DNA of 8,257 bases, taken from positions 1 through 8,257 of the forward strand of contig JAEXPL010000124.1 in assembly GCA_023446865.1 (NCBI GenBank), read 5' to 3'. The position numbers were made by a program, and so were the translations under genes. Within the stretch, counting starts at the first letter, position 1. Each line of letters begins with the position of its first letter. The notes under the pieces were generated by a model. The model was not told the DNA's origin. It ran no database searches and worked only from the letters and a program-made list of their open reading frames with translations. Below, in pieces: positions 1-5,699 of the stretch. This stretch comes from Verrucomicrobiota bacterium (lineage in GTDB: Bacteria > Verrucomicrobiota > Verrucomicrobiia > Opitutales > Opitutaceae).

Positions 1-2
1 TT

Positions 3-827
3 GCCGGCAGGTTGGTGGGGCCGCGCGACCGGCTCGCCCGCGCGATCGAGCAGCTCGCCTGCGACGGATGGGTCGTCCGGGCCGAGTCGCGCTATGAGCT
101 GACGGACGCCGGCCGCGCCCGCGGGCGGCACCTGCTGCGCTCGCCCCGGTTGTTGGAGACGCAGCTCGCGCGCGAGACGGGCCTCGCGCCGGAAAAATGG
201 CACACGCGGGCCGATCGCGCCGAACACGAGCTTTCCCCGGCCGACGCCAACGCGCTCGCCGATGCGCTCGGCAACCCGCGTTTCGACCCGCACGGCGATC
301 CGATCCCCGATCGCGACGGGCGTTTCGCCGCCGCTGCGGCGCCGACTCTCCTCGACTGGCCGGAGGCGCAGCCCGCGGTGGTGGTCCACCTAGAGGACGA
401 ACCGCCGGCGCTCTACGCCGCGGTGCATCGCGCGGGTCTTGCGCCCGGCTCGCTCGTCCGCGCCGTGCGGCGACATACCGACCGCGTCGAACTCGAGGTC
501 GACGGACGCTGGCTGGCGTTGAGTCCGGCCGAGGCGGAGCTGGTGCATGTGGCGGCGACCGCGGTGGCGCGCGTCGGCGCGGGGCGGCGACGGCTGGGCG
601 ACCTTCAGCCCGGCGAGACCGCGGTGGTCGCCGGTCTCTCGCCGGTGATTCGCGGACGGGCGCGGCAACGCCTGCTCGACCTCGGCCTCGTGCCCGGCAC
701 GCGGATCGAGCGGGAGTTCACCGCGGCGCTGCGCAGCCCGATCGCGTTTCGGGTGCGCGGCACGCTCGTGGCGTTGCGCCGCGAACAAACGGAGCAGGTG
801 CTCATCGAGGCGGAGGCGAAACCGTGA
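3..827 (+). CDS. DtxR/MntR-family metal-dependent regulator with two FeoA domains (5' end missing)
   Basis: This is a partial gene: its frame is open to the window edge, and the TTG at 12 lies inside the DNA-binding domain, so the true start is upstream. Numbering residues from that TTG, 1-35 are the end of the winged helix (recognition-helix-like 'RLARAIEQL', wing 'YELTDAGR'). Residues 40-99 resemble the DtxR dimerisation/metal-binding domain, with H64, D68, E71 and H72 and the hallmark 'GNPRFDPHGDPIP' at 87-99. Two SH3-like FeoA modules follow, one at about 120-185 ('HLEDEPP', 'GLAPGSLV') and a more canonical one at about 196-268 ('RLLDLGLVPGT', 'IAFRVRG'). Family members repress metal-uptake genes when loaded with Fe2+ or Mn2+. 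The stop overlaps the feoB start, so regulation of feoB is likely. Most DtxR proteins have one C-terminal SH3 domain, so two is unusual. The DtxR ligand position His79 appears to be Pro45 here. The family is secure; which metal it senses is not. Confidence 0.9.
   Translation, partial: AGRLVGPRDRLARAIEQLACDGWVVRAESRYELTDAGRARGRHLLRSPRLLETQLARETGLAPEKWHTRADRAEHELSPADANALADALGNPRFDPHGDPIPDRDGRFAAAAAPTLLDWPEAQPAVVVHLEDEPPALYAAVHRAGLAPGSLVRAVRRHTDRVELEVDGRWLALSPAEAELVHVAATAVARVGAGRRRLGDLQPGETAVVAGLSPVIRGRARQRLLDLGLVPGTRIEREFTAALRSPIAFRVRGTLVALRREQTEQVLIEAEAKP
812..816 (+). promoter_or_regulatory. Ribosome binding site for feoB
   Basis: GGAGG lies 7 bases before the GTG at 824. It sits inside the last codons of the upstream regulator gene. 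It decides the feoB start against the many upstream in-frame alternatives, which lie within the regulator gene. Confidence 0.75.
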
Positions 828-3097
828 GCATCGTACCAAACACTCCCGAGGCCGTCCCGAAGCTTTCGCCGGCGTGCGAGGCGTGCCCTTCGCGGCGCAC
901 GGCGCTGAAGCGGCTCGGCGTGCAGCCGGGCGAGGCGGACTTCGTCGTCGCGCTTGCGGGCAACCCGAACACCGGCAAGAGCACCGTCTTCAACGCCCTC
1001 ACCGGCCTGCGGCAGCACACCGGCAACTGGCCCGGCAAGACCATCGCGCGCGCCGAGGGTGCGTTCGCCTACCGCGACAAGCGCTACCGGCTGGTTGATC
1101 TGCCCGGCACGTATTCGCTTCTCAGCGCCTCGGCCGACGAGGAGGTCACGCGCAACTTCATCCTTTTCGGCCGGCCGGACGTGACGGTGGTCGTCGTCGA
1201 CGCCACGGCGCTCGAGCGCAACCTGAACCTCCTCCTGCAGGTGCTGCAGATCTCCGACCGCGTGGTCGTGGCGCTCAACCTCATCGACGAGGCGCGGGCA
1301 CACCGGGTCGAGATCGACGAGCGTCAGCTCGCGCGCGAACTCGGCGTGCCGGTGGTGCCATGCGCCGCGCGGCAGGGCGAGGGGCTCCCCGAGCTGCTCG
1401 AGGCCGTGGCGCAGGTGGCCACGGGCGAGACGCAGTGCCGCCCGCCGTCGCTGCGGCTGGCGTTGCCGGAGCTGGAGGACGCGATCGTGGCGGTCGCGGC
1501 GAAACTCGCGACGGCGTTTCCGGGTCTGCCGCAGCGCGACTGGATCGCCCTGCGCATGCTCGCCGGTGAGCGCGGTCTGCTCGATGCCGCGACCGACGGC
1601 CGCCTGGCCGAGCTCGCCGCCGGCGGCGACGCCGCGCTTGGCGAAGTCACCGCCCACGGCGGTGCGGAGCCGCTTCCACGCCCCGAGACTGCGCCCGCGG
1701 TGGAGGCCGCGCTGGCGGAGGTGGAGCGGCTGCGCTGGCGGTTGCCACCGAATCTCCATGACACCTTGACGGAGGCGATCTACGGCCAGGCCGGACGCAT
1801 CGCCGACGGCTGCGTGCGCCGCGAGGGCCACTCGGCGCGGCTGGTGTGGCAGAGCCGGATGGACCGCTGGCTCACCGGAGCGTGGACCGGCTTCCCGCTG
1901 ATGATGGCGCTCTTTGCGGTGATCCTGTGGGTGACGATCTCGGGCGCCAACGTGCCCTCAGGCTGGCTCGCGAGCCTGCTCGTCGACCACGGCCACACGT
2001 GGCTGCGGGAGGCGCTGGTCGCGCTCGCGGCGCCGGCGTGGGTCGTGGGCCTGCTCGCCGACGGCGTGTATCTCGCCACCGCGTGGGTCATCAGCGTGAT
2101 GCTGCCGCCGATGGCGATCTTCTTCCCGGTGTTCACGCTGTTGGAGGATCTTGGTTACCTGCCGCGCGTGTCGTTCAACCTCGACCGGATGTTCCAGGCG
2201 GCCGGCGCGCACGGCAAGCAGTCGCTCACGCTCGCGATGGGCTACGGCTGCAACGCCGCCGGCGTGGTGGCGGCGCGGATCATCGACTCGCCGCGCGAGC
2301 GGTTGATCGCGATCGTCACGAACAACTTCGCCCTCTGCAACGGCCGCTGGCCCACGCAGATCATGCTCGCGACGGTGTTCATCGGCGCGCTGGCGCCGCA
2401 GCGTTGGAGCGGGCTGGTCGCGGCGACGATGGTCGCGGGGATCATGATGCTTGGGTTCCTGCTCTCGCTGGCGTCGTCGTGGCTGCTGAGCCGCACGGTG
2501 CTGCGCGGCGAGGCGAGCTTCTTTAATCTCGAGTTGCCGCCATACCGTCCGCCGCAGATCTGGCGCACACTCTACACGTCGTTGATCGACCGCACGCTGT
2601 TCGTGCTCTGGCGCGCGATCGTTTTCGCCGCCCCGGCGGGCGCGGCGATCTGGCTCGTCGGCAACGTCCATCTCGGCGGGCGGCCGATCGCGTTGTGGTT
2701 GATCGAGGGCATGGACCCGGTGGGCCTCGCGCTCGGGCTCAACGGCGTGATCCTGCTCGCCTACATCGTCGCGATTCCGGCCAACGAGATCGTGATCCCG
2801 ACGGTGCTGATGCTCACGTCGCTGGTCACTGGTGTGGCCGGGGCCGGCGCGGGTGTGATGTTCGACGCCGATGGGAACGCGTTGCGCACCATCCTCACCG
2901 CTGGCGGCTGGACGACGCTCACCGCCGTGTGCCTGATGCTCTTCAGTCTCTGCCACAACCCGTGTTCGACCACGCTGTGGACGATCTACAAGGAGACGCG
3001 CAGCGCGAAGTGGACCGCGGTATCGGCACTGCTGCCGATCGTGATCGGCGTGGCGCTGTGCGCGGGTACGGCGGCGGTGTGGCGCTGGGTGCAGTGA
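824..3097 (+). CDS. feoB: Ferrous iron transporter FeoB
   Basis: FeoB is an inner-membrane Fe2+ uptake protein with a cytosolic G domain. From the GTG at 824 it has 757 residues, normal for the family. G-protein motifs are visible: G1 'GNPNTGKST' 46-54, G2 Thr66 in 'HTGNWPGKT', G3 'DLPG' 92-95, G4 'NLID' 152-155, and a G5-like 'CAARQGEG' 180-187. A helical linker precedes the polytopic membrane part, which begins near residue 350. Gate regions include 'GYGCNAAG' 473-480, 'NNFALCNGRWP' 500-510 and 'PANEIVIP' 652-659, with 'CHNPCSTT' at 710-717 near the C-terminus. From memory these resemble the clostridial-type FeoB rather than the E. coli form, which has SCGAR- and AKE-like gates. The N-terminus carries a CxxC (C18, C21) before the G domain. 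The GTG start overlaps the regulator stop (GTGA) and has a good Shine-Dalgarno, so the two genes form an operon. Identity is very secure; the subtype is an inference. Confidence 0.97.
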   Translation: MSIVPNTPEAVPKLSPACEACPSRRTALKRLGVQPGEADFVVALAGNPNTGKSTVFNALTGLRQHTGNWPGKTIARAEGAFAYRDKRYRLVDLPGTYSLLSASADEEVTRNFILFGRPDVTVVVVDATALERNLNLLLQVLQISDRVVVALNLIDEARAHRVEIDERQLARELGVPVVPCAARQGEGLPELLEAVAQVATGETQCRPPSLRLALPELEDAIVAVAAKLATAFPGLPQRDWIALRMLAGERGLLDAATDGRLAELAAGGDAALGEVTAHGGAEPLPRPETAPAVEAALAEVERLRWRLPPNLHDTLTEAIYGQAGRIADGCVRREGHSARLVWQSRMDRWLTGAWTGFPLMMALFAVILWVTISGANVPSGWLASLLVDHGHTWLREALVALAAPAWVVGLLADGVYLATAWVISVMLPPMAIFFPVFTLLEDLGYLPRVSFNLDRMFQAAGAHGKQSLTLAMGYGCNAAGVVAARIIDSPRERLIAIVTNNFALCNGRWPTQIMLATVFIGALAPQRWSGLVAATMVAGIMMLGFLLSLASSWLLSRTVLRGEASFFNLELPPYRPPQIWRTLYTSLIDRTLFVLWRAIVFAAPAGAAIWLVGNVHLGGRPIALWLIEGMDPVGLALGLNGVILLAYIVAIPANEIVIPTVLMLTSLVTGVAGAGAGVMFDADGNALRTILTAGGWTTLTAVCLMLFSLCHNPCSTTLWTIYKETRSAKWTAVSALLPIVIGVALCAGTAAVWRWVQ

Positions 3098-3126
3098 GCG
3101 GTGGGTCGCAGGCAGTGAACGGTGGA
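3091..3126. repeat. Degenerate 15-base direct repeat at the feoB 3' end
   Basis: Two copies, at 3091-3105 and 3112-3126, share GCAGTGA(G/A)CGGTGG(G/A) with two mismatches and a 21-base period. The first copy contains the feoB stop codon. It may be the remnant of a short tandem repeat; no function is visible. Confidence 0.5.
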
Positions 3127-3299
3127 CAGTAGACTTTGGCCCGTTGCGGTGGGCCAGGGGCGTCCAGTCGGAGACTGGACCTACGGGGTGAGCAGGCCGG
3201 TGCGATGGCGAGGTGGCACGGAAGAATGGATTCGCCTTGGCGGCCTGCCGTTGGCTCCATCGGGCCGCAACCCGAACCAACCCCAGACCCGTTACCACC
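3098..3299. other. Intergenic region between feoB and the GYF_2 gene
   Basis: These 202 bases hold the second copy of the degenerate direct repeat and the palindrome at 3162-3180. I see no T-tract terminator after feoB, no convincing promoter and no Shine-Dalgarno before the ATG at 3300. Confidence 0.6.
3162..3184. repeat. REP-like palindrome, copy 1
   Basis: The perfect 8-base arms GTCCAGTC (3162-3169) and GACTGGAC (3173-3180) flank a GGA loop and are followed by CTAC. There is no T-run after it, so it is not a standard intrinsic terminator. Its layout (stem, loop with GGAG spanning the loop/stem edge, stem, CTAC) matches the palindrome at 4221-4246 although the stem sequences differ. That is typical of dispersed REP-like families in which compensatory changes keep the hairpin. 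Confidence 0.55.
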
Positions 3300-4064
3300 A
3301 TGTACCACATCGCCGTCAAAGGAGTGCAGCAGGGCCCGATCACCGAAGCCGAGGTGCGTGAGAAGATCGCGCGCGGCGAACTGCAGGCCGCCGACCTGTG
3401 CTGGCGCGAAGGCTGGGCGGGCTGGAAGCGGATCGAGGAGGCTTTTCCGAGCGGCGGTGCTTCCGTGCCGCCGCCGTTGGCACCGGCAGCGCCGCAGGCC
3501 AGCGAGGCCAATCCGTTCACCGGCACGCCGAAACGGTGCGGACTGGCGACGGTGAGCCTGGTTTGTGGCATCTGCACGCTGGTGCTCTTTCCGCTCTTCA
3601 TTCTGTTCATGATCCCGGCGATCGTTTGCGGGCATGTGGCGCAGTCTCGGATCAAGAAGGCGAAGGGGGCGCTGGTCGGCGGCGGCATGGCGCTCGCCGG
3701 CCTGATCATGGGCTACATGGGTGTCGCGGTCGTCCCGGTGGCGGGGCTGATGGCGGCGATGGCGATCCCGGCCTTCCAGAAGGTACGGGAGCAGTCGGTG
3801 AACAAGACGATGGACAACGACGCCCGGCAGATCGCGGCGGCGGCACAGCAATACTTTCTGGAGACCGACAACAAGCAGGTCGCCATCACCTACGATCGCA
3901 CGACCGGCACGGTGGGCGGCCCGCTCGCCCAGTACATCAAGCAGCTTGGCAAAGGCTACACGACGTTCCCGAGCGAGCTGACATCGGAGGGTGGGTTTGA
4001 GCTGGCGCATCCGAACGCCGGCCCGCCCCACGGCTACGACGCCGAGGGCAAGCGGCAGTACTGA
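3300..4064 (+). CDS. GYF_2 / DUF4190-like membrane protein with a pilin-like C-terminal region
   Basis: The protein has 254 residues. Residues 1-50 look like a GYF_2 domain ('MYHIAVKGVQQGPIT' through 'WREGWAGWKRI'), a fold thought to mediate protein contacts. A Pro/Ala-rich linker spans 51-78. Residues 80-148 hold two hydrophobic segments separated by a basic loop ('QSRIKKAKGA', 115-124), as in DUF4190. Residues 148-190 read like the start of a type II/IV pilin core ('GLMAAMAIPAFQKVREQ', then 'ARQIAAAAQQYFLE'). No prepilin-peptidase leader (G followed by FTLIE) is present, so processing as a pilin is unlikely. The C-terminal 65 residues are probably extracytoplasmic. I chose ATG 3300 because the GYF_2 domain starts exactly there. 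An in-frame ATG at 3213 would add 29 residues with no domain. Neither start has a clear Shine-Dalgarno. The function is unknown; domain calls rest on pattern resemblance. Confidence 0.85.
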   Translation: MYHIAVKGVQQGPITEAEVREKIARGELQAADLCWREGWAGWKRIEEAFPSGGASVPPPLAPAAPQASEANPFTGTPKRCGLATVSLVCGICTLVLFPLFILFMIPAIVCGHVAQSRIKKAKGALVGGGMALAGLIMGYMGVAVVPVAGLMAAMAIPAFQKVREQSVNKTMDNDARQIAAAAQQYFLETDNKQVAITYDRTTGTVGGPLAQYIKQLGKGYTTFPSELTSEGGFELAHPNAGPPHGYDAEGKRQY

Positions 4065-4210
4065 GTGGCGCTTCGCGCCGAACGGTGACTGCGGTCGAGA
4101 GCCGAGCGTCGAGGGACGAGCGCTGAGCCGGCGTCTCCGGCGGGCCACGTTATATCCCAGACACGCCCCAACAGACTGACGGACGCTTCCTCGACACCCC
4201 GAGGGATTTG

Positions 4211-4274
4211 CCGCGCGTACGGACGGCGGCGGAGCGCCGTCCCTACCACATCAGTCCAACGCGCGGGTTTTCTT
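4211..4274 (+). terminator. Nested inverted repeat with a T-rich tail, possible terminator
   Basis: The outer arms CCGCGCGT (4211-4218) and ACGCGCGG (4259-4266) are perfectly complementary. They enclose the inner hairpin at 4221-4242. One G separates the outer right arm from TTTTCTT (4268-4274). The order of stem then T-run fits transcription ending downstream of the GYF_2 gene, but the 40-base enclosed segment is long for an intrinsic terminator. The structure could instead be a full repeat unit with outer arms. Confidence 0.3.
4221..4246. repeat. REP-like palindrome, copy 2
   Basis: The arms GGACGGCG (4221-4228) and CGCCGTCC (4235-4242) flank the loop GCGGAG and are followed by CTAC. An extra GTA (4217-4219) can pair with TAC (4244-4246) across one C-C mismatch. 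It shares its layout with the palindrome at 3162-3184. Confidence 0.55.
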
Positions 4275-4374
4275 AGGCGGAGGCCGCAGAACGCCGGTGC
4301 GGGTGGCGGCGTGCGCGGGTCGGGGCTACTGTACAGGGCTTTCCGACGGAGCGCCCTCGCCTACCCAACCCCAC

Positions 4375-4379
4375 GGAGG
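4375..4379 (+). promoter_or_regulatory. Ribosome binding site for the small membrane protein gene
   Basis: GGAGG lies 5 bases before ATG 4385, fixing that start. Confidence 0.7.
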
Positions 4380-4384
4380 TCGCC

Positions 4385-4921
4385 ATGCTACTTCATTCCA
4401 GGTTCTGGTGGATCGTTCTGCTTATTGTCGTGTTTCTGCTTCTCGCCACGGCGGTCGGGGCGAAGGAGCCAACGCCGGCTCCGAGTCCGGCCGCGAGCGC
4501 GCCGGTGTCGCCACCGGCCGAGGACGGCGCCGCCGGCCCGCGGCCGGGCCTGCTGCTGCTGACCAACCTCCTGCTGCACGTGGTGGCGACGGTGGTGGGC
4601 CTGCGCATCGGGATGAAGGTGTTCTACGAGAGCGCGATGTTTGGCGGCTTCTGCGGGATCGTGGCCATCGACGCGGCGGTGGTGGCGGGGATGCATCTCG
4701 CCGGGCCGCTCTGCAGCGGGTTTTCGGCGCTGCTCGGGCCGCAGGTGGTGGTGACGGCGCTGGTGATGGTGGTGACGCTGCATCATTTCGGGTTCACGAA
4801 GGACCGGATGACGGTGATCCCGGCGGTGCTGATGGCGAAGGCGGTCGGTTTCTTCGCGGAGGTGGTGCTGCGGATGCTGTTCCTCGAGGCGATGGGGCGG
4901 TACCTCGGCCGGGCCGGTTGA
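4385..4921 (+). CDS. Hypothetical small membrane protein
   Basis: I do not recognise this 178-residue protein. Residues 6-26 form a hydrophobic stretch ending in 'TAVGA' before 'KEPTP', which fits either a signal peptide cleaved after A26 or a membrane anchor. Residues 27-54 are rich in Pro and Ala. The rest is strongly hydrophobic, with probable membrane segments at about 55-75, 87-115, 118-134 and 143-168. Polar or charged residues between them (R74, K78, E82, H133, H134, K139, D140, R141) look like loops or interface positions. It has a strong Shine-Dalgarno and a 463-base-scale gap to any upstream domain partner, so it appears to start its own transcript; a terminator candidate follows it. 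Codon usage matches its neighbours. It is probably a real gene of the host lineage; no function is proposed. Confidence 0.8.
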   Translation: MLLHSRFWWIVLLIVVFLLLATAVGAKEPTPAPSPAASAPVSPPAEDGAAGPRPGLLLLTNLLLHVVATVVGLRIGMKVFYESAMFGGFCGIVAIDAAVVAGMHLAGPLCSGFSALLGPQVVVTALVMVVTLHHFGFTKDRMTVIPAVLMAKAVGFFAEVVLRMLFLEAMGRYLGRAG

Positions 4922-4939
4922 GAAGTGCCGAGCGCCACG

Positions 4940-4977
4940 CGTGGACCGACGACGGCGAAGGCGGTGCACGTTTTTCT
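4940..4977 (+). terminator. Candidate intrinsic terminator after the small membrane protein gene
   Basis: CGTGGACCG (4940-4948) pairs with CGGTGCACG (4962-4970), giving eight Watson-Crick pairs and one central G-G mismatch around a 13-base loop. TTTTT (4971-4975) follows directly. It starts 18 bases after the preceding stop and ends before metW, so it may separate the two transcripts. Confidence 0.45.
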
Positions 4978-5000
4978 CGCCGGAGCGCGGCGGGCCTGCC

Positions 5001-5005
5001 AGAGG
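5001..5005 (+). promoter_or_regulatory. Ribosome binding site for metW
   Basis: AGAGG lies 7 bases before ATG 5013 and supports that start over an upstream in-frame GTG at 4941, which would add an Arg-rich 24-residue tail and overlap the terminator candidate. Confidence 0.55.
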
Positions 5006-5012
5006 TTGCGCG

Positions 5013-5627
5013 ATGGCCAGCACCGGAAAACTCGCGGAACGTCGTACCGTCGACATGCGCCTCCTCGGCGAATGGGTCGAGCCGGGCAGCCGCGTGTGCG
5101 AGCTGGGCTGCGGGCGCGGCGTGCTGCTCGAGTATCTCGTGCAGACACGGCAGGTCTTCGCCGTGGGCGTGGACCTCGATGTCGACAAGGTGGCCGCCTG
5201 TGTGAAGCGCGGCGTGACGGCCTACCAGGGCGACATGACGAAATTCCTGCGGGCGCTGCCCGACGCGTATTTCGACCGCGTGATCTTCTCCCGCACGATC
5301 GAGGAGCTGGCGAAGCCGGCCGAGGTGCTGCGCGAGGCCCTGCGCGCGGGCAAGTGCGTGACGGTGGGGTTCGTGAACCACGGGTACTGGAAGAACCGTA
5401 TCGGTGCGCTGCGCCACGGCGGGCGGCTACGCAACGAGGTCTACACGACCGACTGGGCGGAGACGCGCCCGACGAATCCGCTCTCGGTGGCCGACTTCGA
5501 GGCGTTCTGCGCGAAGGAGGCTATCAGGGTGGCCCGGCGCGCCGTGTTGCGTGGCGACTGGGAACGGCCGTGCGGCTTCCTCCCGAACCTCCGCGCCGGC
5601 TACGCGATGTACGAGCTGACGCGGTAG
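5013..5627 (+). CDS. metW: MetW-type class I SAM-dependent methyltransferase-like protein
   Basis: MetW is a methyltransferase-fold protein associated with homoserine acetyl/succinyltransferase (MetX) in methionine biosynthesis. From ATG 5013 it has 204 residues, close to the usual length. Visible motifs are 'ELGCGRG' (30-36, SAM-binding motif I), 'VGVDLD' (51-56, acidic residue D54), 'CVKRGV' (63-68), 'QGDM' (72-75), 'FDRVIFSRTIEEL', 'VGFVNHGYWKNR' and the C-terminal 'LPNLRAGYAMYEL'. These follow the MetW pattern along the whole chain, for example family 'VILSQTLQ' and 'FPNFGHW'. In many genomes metW directly follows metX. Here the neighbours are a hypothetical membrane protein and a convergent chemoreceptor, so the pathway role is inferred from sequence alone. 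A candidate terminator upstream suggests its own promoter within the 91-base gap, although I could not identify one. A MetW-like methyltransferase of other function remains possible. Confidence 0.88.
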   Translation: MASTGKLAERRTVDMRLLGEWVEPGSRVCELGCGRGVLLEYLVQTRQVFAVGVDLDVDKVAACVKRGVTAYQGDMTKFLRALPDAYFDRVIFSRTIEELAKPAEVLREALRAGKCVTVGFVNHGYWKNRIGALRHGGRLRNEVYTTDWAETRPTNPLSVADFEAFCAKEAIRVARRAVLRGDWERPCGFLPNLRAGYAMYELTR

Positions 5628-5699
5628 GCGGGGCGCGAAAAGACCCGGAGCAAGACTATCTGGGACTCAGGAAGCCAGGAACGGACGGGCGTGGTGGAC

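Larger units (their letters stand above)
4065..4384. other. 320-base intergenic region
   Basis: A short perfect hairpin (GGCGC TTC GCGCC, 4067-4079) sits two bases after the stop of the preceding gene. A second small inverted repeat (GCCGG/CCGGC) lies at 4127-4141. The composite inverted repeat at 4211-4274 follows. An 8-base self-complementary CTGTACAG lies at 4329-4336, about 50 bases before the next start codon. No credible coding frame or RNA gene was found, and I could not place a -35/-10 pair with confidence. Confidence 0.6.

Noticed and set aside
197..823. Upstream extension of the feoB frame
   Set aside because: The extension is Arg/Gly-rich, lies wholly within the regulator gene, and the GTG at 824 has a Shine-Dalgarno and begins a sensible N-terminus.
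3213..3299. Earlier ATG for the GYF_2 protein
   Set aside because: The added 29 residues show no domain or signal, and the GYF_2 domain begins at the ATG at 3300.
1958..3709. A 583-codon minus-strand open frame across the feoB 3' half and the next gene
   Set aside because: It is rich in Arg, His and Pro with no domain sense, crosses two well-supported plus-strand genes, and is explained by GC-rich codon bias.
4067..4079. GGCGC-TTC-GCGCC hairpin after the GYF_2 gene as a terminator
   Set aside because: The stem is perfect but only 5 bases long and no T-run follows.
4329..4336. CTGTACAG palindrome as a LexA or other operator
   Set aside because: It is a single 8-base palindrome with no second site or matching promoter, and it does not fit a known box closely enough.
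4935..4944. CCACGCGTGG perfect palindrome as a protein-binding site
   Set aside because: It overlaps the left arm of the candidate terminator and nothing else supports an operator there.
5638..5664. Weak hairpin with a T-run on the minus strand after the chemoreceptor gene
   Set aside because: The stem is about five pairs with a mismatch and is followed by only TCTTTT. It is possible, but too weak to call a terminator.
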